Assembly (NCBI GenBank): GCA_016946835.1
Contig: JACVTC010000032.1
Span: 766,001 to 830,000, forward strand
Length of the DNA stretch: 64,000 nt
Origin: Neocallimastix lanati (nom. inval.)
Lineage: Eukaryota; Neocallimastigomycota; Neocallimastigomycetes; Neocallimastigales; Neocallimastigaceae
Direction: 5' to 3'
The notes below the pieces were generated by a model. It did no database searches, was not told the DNA's origin, and was given only the letters and a program-made list of their open reading frames with translations. Of this stretch, positions 47,635-56,939 are shown piece after piece. Each line of letters begins with the position of its first letter. Positions within the stretch are counted from its first letter, which is position 1. Both the position numbers and the translations under genes were made by a program.

Positions 47635-48945
47635 AAACAAAATTTCATGTTTTTTTTTTTTTTTTTTTTTTATATTAAATCAATAAAAAATAAAAAATAA
47701 TATTAATTCTTTTAAAAAGTAATTTTGTATTAAAAACAAAAAAAAAAAAAAGTAAAAAGAAAAAAAATGAAATTCATCAACTCATTTTTAATTTTTGTCT
47801 CTGTTCTTAAAGTTGTTATTGCTTTAAAAACATATGAAAAATGTTTAAATTCTGGAGATATTGCATTAATATTTGATAATAAACCAAGTTCTCGAACCGT
47901 CAATAAAATTTTAAAGGTACTTAATGAAGAAAATGTTAAAGCTAAATTAATTATTAATGGAGTAAATGAATTAAACACAAAAGTAAGTTTTATATTATTA
48001 ATTATATTATTAATAGTAATATAAAACCATAAATTAAATAATTATTAAATATATATAATTATTAAAAATAGAAAAGTAAAAGAGAAAATAATGAAGAGAG
48101 TGATCCCGAAGAAATCTCTGATATAGTTGAAAATTCACAAGAAGAAGAAGAGGAACCCACTGAAGATACCACTGAAAATACCACTGACTCAAGTAATGTT
48201 GAAGATTCTGATGATTATAACAACGATATTATTGAGGATTCTAATGATGAACCTGAAGGCGATAATGGAGAAAATAACAATGGAAGCAATGGAAGCAATG
48301 GAAGTAATGGAAGTAATGGAAGCAATGGAAGCAGTGGTAAAACTAACTCAAATAATGAAGAAAATAGTTCTTTAGAAGACAACAGTGGTACATTTATGAT
48401 TAAGCCAATCTTTTCAACCATTTTAGTAATTTTCATTGCCTTAATATTTGTCTTTTAAATTAATTAGTATTAATTAATTCTTAATATTTTAGATATTTAA
48501 TAATATTTTATTAAATATAAATTTTTTTTTTTTAATAATATTTTTAAAATGAAATAATAATTTTATATTATAGTATAATGAAATATTAATAATAATATTA
48601 TATATTATTTATATTAATAATATATAAATATAAATAATATAAGATAGAAATTATGTATTATTATACGTAAAAATTAGTTAAAAAAAATTTTTAAAAAAAA
48701 GTATTTATATTATTAAAATATTAATAAAAAATAGTATTAATAAAATATTAAAAAAAATTATTGAAAGAAATATTAATATATAATAAAAAATTATTAATAA
48801 AAATTAATATTATTAAAAATTAAAAATATTTAAAAGAAAAAAAAAATAAAATAAATATATTATATAAAAATATTAATAAAAATAAATATTAATAATAAAA
48901 ACTAATAGAAAAATTATAAATATATATATATCTAAAAAAAAAAAT
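47635..48945 (-). repeat. Right arm of the large inverted duplication
   Basis: Partner of 44680-45890; see that entry. The inner edge is marked by TTAAATCAATAAAAAATAAAAAATAATATT beside a T tract. Confidence 0.92.
47767..48458 (+). CDS. Truncated NodB-like GPI-type surface protein, right copy
   Basis: Exon 1 is 47767-47982, intron 47983-48071 (GTAAGT...ATAG), exon 2 is 48072-48458; 200 aa. It differs from the left copy in only a few residues, all in exon 1 (FVS for FIS; NELNTK for NEFDTK); exon 2 looks the same. Architecture: signal peptide, NodB beginning with IFDNKP (Asp37-Asn38), intron, acidic EEEEEPTEDTTENTTDSS region, NGSNGS repeat, GPI-type hydrophobic end (IFSTILVIFIALIFVF). The intron lies close to that of the complete deacetylase at 1827, which fits descent from such a gene by loss of the catalytic half. 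The two copies face away from each other. Confidence 0.85.
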
Positions 48946-49255
48946 TATTAAAAAAAAATATTATCAAAGTCATTTATCTATTTTAAATACTATACTACAA
49001 ATATATTAATTATAAATAAATTATTAAATATTTATTTTTAATATTTGATATTTATAATTTTAAGATTTATTATTTTTAGTAAGGTATTTAAAATATAAAA
49101 TAAATAACGAAGAAGTTTATGATAAGTTATTTTAATTATTATTATTTTATTTGAAAAACTTAATGTGATTTTTTTTCTTTTTTAAAAAAAAAAATAGAAA
49201 TAAGAATATAATAGAATAAAATATATTTAATTAAGCCTAAGAATTATCAAGAAAC
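48946..49255. other. AT-rich spacer
   Basis: Short gene-free stretch between the inverted duplication and the LINE B insertion. Confidence 0.6.
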
Positions 49256-49691
49256 TTAAATGATTTCTTAACAAGTACAATACCTATCATAAGTAGTTCG
49301 TTTGAGCTATTATTTGATAGGTATTGAAAAATACCAAACTTATCCAAGAGCGTCGACGTCGTACTGATAAGGCATAATGATAATACAGGATCATCATCTA
49401 TTTCTACGAAGGATGAATCTCGCCCTAGTAGTTCAATAAATGATGAATCCGGGGAGAGTTTAGTGGACACCACACTATCTATTTTAAAGATGTTACTTCT
49501 AGGTTTTATTTCTTTTTTATTTGTTAGGAAGGGAAAAATTCCCGCGCATAGTACAACTTGCCGAAATACATAGTATTTTCGAGCTTTTTTATTTTTAAAA
49601 TTTTTTATTTTTAATTTCAAATGTACTTTTCACCTACATGTATTTTTTAAAATAAAATTAATAAAGTTTTGGAAGTGTATTCTCTTCCCTG

Positions 49692-49724
<33 letters not shown>

Positions 49725-49736
49725 AAATGATTTCTT
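49256..49736 (+). mobile_element. 5'-truncated LINE family B with target-site duplication
   Basis: TTAAATGATTTCTT at 49256-49269 is repeated at 49723-49736. Between them lies a 3' fragment starting within the C-terminal coding region (TIPIISSSFELLF, SKSVDVVLIRHNDN), then the family B 3' UTR (CTACATGTATTTTTT, AATAAAGTTTTGGAAGTGTATTCTC) and an A(25+) tail. Perfect duplication and high similarity to 12000-12270 suggest a fairly recent insertion of an incomplete cDNA. Confidence 0.92.
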
Positions 49737-50815
49737 GAACTCTAAAGAAACTATTAGATATTTGAAAATAAAATGATATTAATATGAATAGGTATTAATA
49801 ATAATAGTTATTAACAACTATACTAGTTATAATATTTCTGCTTGATCTTCACATATACATGTGCACACTGTGCGTTCATAATATTAGTAGGTCAATATGT
49901 CGAATTATATATCAATAATTTAACAATAATTAAGGATAAGATAACAGATAATAATTTATAATAAAATAAAATAATACTGATATTAATAAAATATTAATAT
50001 TAAAAATAAAAAATACTTAATTATATTAGCTAATATTAAATTAAATATATATTTTTATAATATTAAGATTTTACTATTATTGTAAGGATGAGGTTAAACG
50101 TGACAGGTCCGCACAATCTGATTAAAAGGAAAGTTATTTGAAATTATATATATATATTTTATAAAATAAAATTTATTAATATTTAAAAATTTAAAATAAT
50201 ATTTAATTAATTAACCGATGTAATACTTCAAATTACTTGTTTGTTAATTAATAAAAAACACAAAGATACCACGTATAGTTTCAATAAGTACTTTTATTGT
50301 ATGGGGTTAAACCCGACAATTATTATAACCCATAAGAGAAATAATAATAAAATCCCCTTTGAAATATAATTCGATAAAAAGGGTTGATTATAATAAATAA
50401 AAAGGTTTTGTAAGTGTTTCTATTTTGTCTCAAAACAATTCAGATAAAAATTTCAAAACTTCACTTTTTCTGGTATAATATGGATTATAATAAAATTAAT
50501 CGGACTGTATATAAATATATAATTTTAATAATAAAATAATATTATTCTATGCAGTTGAATTTTTCGAGGATATTCCTGGTAATATATGAAATAATAATAC
50601 TATTCTGGATACTTTATAATTTAATTCTTTAATTGCAATGTTATAAATGACATTACAAATAAATAAAAAGGCAAAGAAGATAAAATTGAATATGACAATA
50701 AGGAAATTATTTTAAATTACAAAGTAAATAAAAATATAAATAAAAATAATGTAAACATTAGAAATATATGTCTAAAATATAAACCAAACTATGGTATAAA
50801 ATTAGAAAAAATAAT
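49737..50815. other. Intergenic, possibly copia-derived
   Basis: AT-rich with less biased patches near 50090-50130 and 50270-50330 (GGTTAAACGTGACAGG and GGGGTTAAACCCGACA are loosely alike). These could be parts of a worn retroelement, since copia RNase H sequence follows, but no LTR could be shown. Confidence 0.4.
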
Positions 50816-51312
50816 AAATATAACTTGAAATAAATATTAATGCAGAAATTCACAGTGATTCAGATACTGGAAAATCTTTCAAAGAATTTGTAATGATAAT
50901 AAATTCAGGACTCCGGACTCATAAGTTGGTACTCATAATTAAGAAGTATCATAGTTGTTTCAAACGCAGAAAATGAATTCTACTGAACACATGAATACAT
51001 GGATGCTCTAGTCATTGTTTATGGTATGAAAATTTATTTAGTGAATTAAATGTAAATATAAATAATATAATAATTAATTCTGTTAACAGAGATATAATAT
51101 ATAATTGTGAAAATGAAACTATAAATCTTAAGTCGAAACTCATAAACTTAAAATATAATAAAATTAAAGAACAAGTTTAAGATGGTAAAATAAAAATATA
51201 TTATATTAAATCAGTACGTAATTTAGCCGATGGGTTTACAAAATGTTTAAATTCATCTCTAATGAATTCAGGGAAAACTTTCTTTCTAGCTTTGATGATT
51301 AAATGAATTACA
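50816..51312 (+). mobile_element. Decayed Ty1/copia RNase H end
   Basis: Across frameshifts it reads EIHSDSDTGKSFKEFV, SIIVVSNAENEFY and IKSVRNLADGFTKCLNS, in the order found at the C-terminus of copia polyproteins (D..S, STAEAEY-like, and the LADxxTK end). The last part is open from about 51050 except for one stop. No upstream RT was recognised and no LTR pair was found. Confidence 0.78.
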
Positions 51313-51507
51313 TTTTAAGGATATTAAACTTTGGGAAGAATGTTTGAAATATTTTAAGGATATTAAACTTTGGGAAGAATGTTTGAAATATTTTAAGGAT
51401 ATTAAACTTTGGGAAGAATGTTTGAAATATTTTAAGGATATTAAACTTTGGGAAGAATGTTTGAAATATTTTAAGGATATTAAACTTTGGGAGGATTGTT
51501 TGAAATA
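51313..51507 (+). repeat. 39-bp tandem repeat, 5 copies
   Basis: Units start at 51313, 51352, 51391, 51430 and 51469. Four are identical; the last has GGAGGATTG for GGAAGAATG. The length is a multiple of three, and one frame encodes the 13-residue unit WEECLKYFKDIKL five times, ending in a stop. It lies directly after the copia remnant, in a different frame from it. Confidence 0.93.
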
Positions 51508-51760
51508 AAGTTTAATTTATGGATATTATTATTGTTATAAAACATAATAATATCCATATATTTCATATGTAAGTGTTATATATGTAAAAACATCATTATT
51601 TAATTGTAATATAGCCCATATATAACGTAAATAGAATATTTATCTAATATCATGATATAATTAAATATATATAATTAAAATGAAAGTACAAATAAAAAAA
51701 TTGTTTTATGGAAAAGGAACTTAAGGAATAATAAATAAAACTTAATAAAATAAAATTAAA

Positions 51761-52116
51761 AAATAATATTTATCTATTTTTTCTCTTAGAAAACAAACAT
51801 TTTAATAATTTATATATTTATTAAAAATAATATTTATCTATTTTTTCTCTTAGAAAACAAACATTTTAATAATTTTTATATTTATTTTTTAAATCTACTT
51901 TTTTTTATTTTATTTAAATTTAATTTTTATTTTTTAATTTTATTTTTTTTTTTATTTTATTAAAATTTATTTTTTATTTTTGAATTTTATTTTATTTTAA
52001 AGTTTTCTTTTTTAAATAAAATAAAAAAAAAAAAAAAAAATAGATTTAAAAATTAAATATATAAATTTATTAAAATGTTTGTTTTCTAATAAAACAAATA
52101 GATAATATTTATTTTT
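51761..52116. repeat. Direct and inverted repeat cluster
   Basis: AAATAATATTTATCTATTTT...CTTAGAAAACAAACATTTTAATAATTT occurs at 51761 and 51825 (64-bp spacing). An inverted, slightly diverged copy lies at about 52041-52116. The 51825 copy and the inverted copy could form a stem of about 75 bp with a ~140-bp AT-rich loop. It may be a decayed MITE or a replication product. Confidence 0.75.
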
Positions 52117-53491
52117 GGTAATATTAATAAAATAAAAGTGATGGTTTTTATTATTGAAATTTATTTTACTATTTATTCTTATTACTATTCTTAGAAATTT
52201 ATTTTACTATCTATTTTTATTACTATTTTTATGTTTCACCACAAAAGCCTCTTATACCCCATAATAATTTCTTTATATATTTTATTATATAAATATTTTA
52301 TTAAGAATATTATTAAAATTTAAATATATATTTAAAAATTGATTTTCTTATTTTTACTATATTATTATAGCTTTTATATATGTTAACTATTGTAATTATT
52401 ATTTAATTTCTTAAAAAATTGAAAAAAAATTTAATGTAGTACAAAAAAATATAAAATTACTTTAAATAAATTATTACAGTCTAATGTGTAGATGTGTCCG
52501 TTATTAATAAGAAAAAAAGTTTAAATATTAATATATATTAAATTAATTTAATAAAATATTAATATATTAAAACAATAATTTTTACCTTAAAAAAACTTAT
52601 TTTGTAAAACATTTAATTAATATTACTTAATTGAAATAAAAGAAGTAATGTTACAAATAATTTTATTTAAATCAAAAAACTTTTTGACATATATTAAATT
52701 ATTTATAATAACTTTTAGGAATAACTTTTATTTCACAAAACTAATATTTAAAATTTTATATTTTTATATTAATTTAACTTTGATAGTTTATAAAAAAAAA
52801 TAAAAATATTATTTATTATAAATTATAAATTTATAAAAATTTCTTATTCATTATATTAGTTTTATATTAATTTTACAATAGAATATATATAAAATGAATA
52901 ACAAATAAATAATTATAACTTTTAATATAAATGGTATTATAACTTCGTAACAATCAATCAATAATGATTGCATAGAGAAAAATATAAATTATGATGATAA
53001 TTTAAAAATTTTAAAAATTAATAATAATTAAATTAAAATAAAAATACCATTTATAATTTTTAATAAATAAATATTATAATCTATTAAAAAAAGTATTAAA
53101 TAGGATAATTATAATTTATTATATTAATTATATTACCATTATAATTAATATTATTTAAATACAATAACTAAATAATTTTTATAAATACAGTTTTTTTCCT
53201 TCTTTTTACCTTTTTTTATTAATATTAATAGATTTTTTCAATTATAAAAATTTGTTTTATAATTGTTTAAAAAATATAGAAAGGATATATATAAAATTAG
53301 TTTTATTAGTATTTTTTTTTTTTTTTTATTTTTTTATATAGTTCAAATATTCAAATATTTTATATAGAAAAATAAAAAAAAAATTATATATATATTATTA
53401 AATTTATAGAAGGGATTAAAATATTAACCCAATAAAATTCACAAAAATATAAAAGAATAAAAAAATAAAATAAAAAATAAAATAAAATAAA
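52117..53491. other. AT-rich upstream region
   Basis: Gene-free; its end is the presumed promoter and leader of the chitin deacetylase at 53492. Confidence 0.6.
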
Positions 53492-54973
53492 ATGAAATAC
53501 ATAAAATATATATTATCTGCAATTGCTTTAATTTCAACAGTTTCTGCTGCTACTTCAAACGGTGAATGTGGAGCTGGTAAGGGTTCATGCCCATCAGGTA
53601 CTTGCTGTTCTAAATATGGATATTGTGGTACGTCTTCTGCACACTGTGGAGTAGGTTGTCAAGCTAAATATGGATTATGTTCATCATCAAAAAACAAAAA
53701 ATCTACCAAAAAAACAACAACCACTAAAAAATCCAATAAAAAGTCAACCAGTAAGAAGACTACTTCTAAAAAGTTAACTACTTCTAAAAAGTCTACTACT
53801 TCTAAAAAGTCTACTACTTCTAAAAAGTCTACTACTTCTAGAAAGTCTTCTACTTCTAAAAAGTCTGTTACTATAAAGACAACCACTTCTATAACTAAGA
53901 GTTCCATTAGCACTTCTTTACCAATTTCTGTTAACGGTATGTGTGGTCCAGAACATGGAATTTGTCCAGGAACTTCTTGTTGTTCTCAATATGGTTATTG
54001 TGGTAAAACTGATGCTCATTGTGGAGTAGGATGTCAATCTGAATTCGGAAAATGTAATAAAGCATCTTCAACAAATATTAAGTCATCCACAAAAACAAGT
54101 ATTAGCAAAAAGACTATCAGTACAAAAAAAACCACAACTACTACAAAGAAAGCTTCTACCACTGTGAAATTATCAACTAACGGTTTATGTGGAGCTAAAA
54201 ATGGTGCTTGCCCAAATGGTGAATGCTGTTCTCAGTATGGTTACTGTGGAAGTTCTGCTGATCATTGTGGAACTGGATGTCAATCTGAATTTGGAAAGTG
54301 CGGTAGTGTATCAAAGGAAACTGTTTCTGGTTTTAAATACTACGATTCTTGTATTGAAAAGAATCAATGGGCTCTTACTTTCGATGATGGACCATACAAG
54401 TTTGATATGGAATTACTTGACTTACTTAAGAAGAAGAATGTAAAGGCTACTTTCTTCATTAATGGTGCCAATGTTATGGATATTAAGACTACTGAAGCTA
54501 AAAATATAATTCAAAGAATGAATAAGGATGGTCACATTGTTGCTTCTCATACTTGGTCTCATTCTAACATTTCCGAAATTTCAAAGAGTGAATTAATTAA
54601 GGAAATGACTCTTCTTGAAGACTATATTTACAAGTACATTGGTAAGAAGCCAGCCTTTATGCGTCCACCATATGGTGCTGGTGATGGAGATGTTGAAATT
54701 GCTAAGACTCTAAAGAGTCTTGGATACACTGCTGCCTGTATGTGGAATGTTGATACTTTGGATTGGGATAAGACAGGTAACGTTGATTATGCTCTTGGAG
54801 AATTTAAAAAGTACTTAGGTAAGCCAATACTTTCACTTAACCACAACTTCTACGGAGATATATCAAAGAAGAGTTTACTTACTTTAATTGAAGCTGAAAT
54901 TGACTACATGCATAGTAAGGGATACGTTAACGTTACTATGGATAAATGCCTTGGCCTTAAGGCATATCAATGA
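53492..54973 (+). CDS. Chitin deacetylase with three CBM18 chitin-binding modules
   Basis: Secreted single-exon 493-aa CE4 enzyme converting chitin to chitosan in the wall. Signal peptide 1-19. Three hevein-type CBM18 modules (about 23-63, 148-188, 228-270) each show the CGxxxGxCPxGxCCSxYGYCG...HCGxGCQ cysteine pattern. They are separated by Lys/Ser/Thr linkers, the first of which is a run of TSKKST repeats. The NodB domain (about 278-485) has TFDDGP (Asp298/Asp299), HTWSH (353-357), RPPYG (from 391), a VDTLDWD motif and LNHN. All catalytic and metal residues are present. Unlike the deacetylase at 1827 it has no intron and no GPI-type tail, so it is probably held to chitin by its CBM18 modules. 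Confidence 0.96.
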   Translation: MKYIKYILSAIALISTVSAATSNGECGAGKGSCPSGTCCSKYGYCGTSSAHCGVGCQAKYGLCSSSKNKKSTKKTTTTKKSNKKSTSKKTTSKKLTTSKKSTTSKKSTTSKKSTTSRKSSTSKKSVTIKTTTSITKSSISTSLPISVNGMCGPEHGICPGTSCCSQYGYCGKTDAHCGVGCQSEFGKCNKASSTNIKSSTKTSISKKTISTKKTTTTTKKASTTVKLSTNGLCGAKNGACPNGECCSQYGYCGSSADHCGTGCQSEFGKCGSVSKETVSGFKYYDSCIEKNQWALTFDDGPYKFDMELLDLLKKKNVKATFFINGANVMDIKTTEAKNIIQRMNKDGHIVASHTWSHSNISEISKSELIKEMTLLEDYIYKYIGKKPAFMRPPYGAGDGDVEIAKTLKSLGYTAACMWNVDTLDWDKTGNVDYALGEFKKYLGKPILSLNHNFYGDISKKSLLTLIEAEIDYMHSKGYVNVTMDKCLGLKAYQ

Positions 54974-55005
54974 ATGTTTTTTTAGTTTTTGTAAAAAAAA
55001 AATAT

Positions 55006-55262
55006 AAAAGAAATAATTTTTATTTAAAAAATGTATATGAATAATGATTTTATATACATCAAAAAAAAAAAAAAAAAAAAAAAATAGTTATTTGTGATAA
55101 AATAAATAAAAGAAATAATTTTATTTAAAAAATGTATATGAATAATGTTTTTATATACATTAAAAAAAAAATGGTTATTTGTGATAAAATAAATAAAAGA
55201 AATAATTTTATTTAAAAAATGTATATGAATAATGATTTAATATACATCAAAAAAAAAAAAAA
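55006..55262. repeat. Tandem repeat downstream of the chitin deacetylase, 3 copies
   Basis: AAAAGAAATAATTTTTATTTAAAAAATG-like units begin at 55006, 55108 and 55195 (102 and 87 bp). The spacing differs mainly in the length of an A run. The first copy probably contains the gene's 3' UTR, so the array may have grown from it. Confidence 0.88.
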
Positions 55263-55589
55263 ATTTAAATAATAAATAAAAAATGAATATAATTATTTAT
55301 ATATACAATTAGAAATTTACTAATGATAATTAAAAGTGTAATTTTTTTTTTTCTAAAATAGTGTAATAAAAAATATATTTTTGTATAATATGTAAAAATA
55401 TTCAAATTTATAGTAACAAAGATAATATGTTTATTTTTTTCAAATTGATAATTTAATTAAAAGGTATATATAAATAAATAATTTTTAATAATAAAATTTT
55501 AATAATACATTGAAATAATGAAATAATACAAAATAAAAAATATTTTAAATAAAACCAAAAGAATAAAGCGCACGTTAAATATGAAATAT

Positions 55590-55890
55590 TTCGAATTTAA
55601 AAAATTAACCCTTGAAGTAATAATTATTATAATAATTATAATAATAACAATTAAAATAGTAATTTGAAAATAATTAAAATAATGATAAGAAAACATTATA
55701 TATATTAATTGCTTTTTTTATCATTATTTTCAATAATAAATATTTCAAATTTAAAAAATTAACCCTTGAAGTAATAATTATTATAATAATTATAATAATA
55801 ACAATTAAAATAGTAATTTGAAAATAATTAAAATAATGATAAGAAAACATTATATATATTAATTGCTTTTTTTATCATTATTTTCAATAA
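55590..55890. repeat. 154-bp direct duplication
   Basis: TTAACCCTTGAAGTAATAATT starts at 55605 and 55759; the copies are nearly identical up to TTTATCATTATTTTCAATAA. No coding potential. Confidence 0.92.
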
Positions 55891-55979
55891 ATAATAATAA
55901 AAGTAACTTACACTCCTTTAAAATTTTATTGAAATTTTAATTTTGTTATTTTTATATTATTAATAATTAAAAAATTAAT

Positions 55980-56235
55980 TGTTTTTAAAGTAATTAATAG
56001 ATTATTGATATGACCTTCTGAAATATTAATGGTTTATATTTGTACACCATATGACCTATTTTTTTATTTTTAATCTTTTTTATAAAATAAATGCTTTTCT
56101 TGAAATTATTTTTAATGTAAGCATGACAATGGAATGCTGAACCCTGTAGATCTTTAGGAACTTTTACTTAAATTTCATTACATACTTCATTGATTATAAC
56201 AAGAAGTTTCTTTAATTTTTTTTTATCAGGATAAA
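55980..56235 (-). mobile_element. Small LINE remnant, minus strand
   Basis: On the minus strand 56220-56090 reads VPKDLQGSAFHCHAYIKN, close to VPCDLKGSAFHCPYYIKK of the intact LINE (residues near 440-460, between the endonuclease and RT). Flanking similarity is weak. An isolated internal scrap. Confidence 0.75.
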
Positions 56236-56309
56236 AAAATTGTTAGTAAATAGTTTTAAATATATAAATATTACTAATTATTTATAAAAATAATTGTTAA
56301 TTATACATA

Positions 56310-56314
56310 TAGTA

Positions 56315-56373
<59 letters not shown>

Positions 56374-56576
56374 TTTTTATTTTTTATTTTTTATTTTGTA
56401 TTTTTTATTTTTTATTTTGTATTTTTTATTTTTTATTTTGTATTTTTTATTTTATTAATTAATATTTATTTTTATTTTTATATTTATTTATTTATTTATT
56501 TAAAAGATATATATTTTATTTTTGTTATCATTATTAATTATTTTAATTTTATTACATGTAAATTGAGAGAGATAGA

Positions 56577-56607
<31 letters not shown>

Positions 56608-56722
56608 ACAAAAATAAAACAAATAAACAAATAAATAAATAAAATAAATAAAACATTTATTAATTTTTTTATTTATTTATTATTTAATTGTTATTTATTT
56701 TATTAAAAATATTTTTTATTGC

Positions 56723-56770
<48 letters not shown>

Positions 56771-56939
56771 ATATTTCTTTTATAATTATTTATTATTTGA
56801 TTTTCATTATTATTATTTATTTTTTATTATTATTATTATTATTTATTTTTTATAATTTTTAAATAATAATGATAATATAATAATGTATAAAATAAAATAA
56901 AAAATAAATTTAATATTTAGAAAACATAAAAAAATAAAA
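56310..56939. other. Homopolymer-rich spacer
   Basis: Contains T runs of about 50 (56320-56370) and 41 (56725-56765), TTTTTTATTTTTTATTTTGTA repeats (56370-56450) and A(26) near 56579-56604. Downstream flank of the Rho GEF gene. Confidence 0.8.

Noticed and set aside
50090-50330. Possible LTR or structured RNA
   Set aside because: GGTTAAACGTGACAGG and GGGGTTAAACCCGACA look alike, but no paired copies with TG...CA ends or primer-binding site could be shown.
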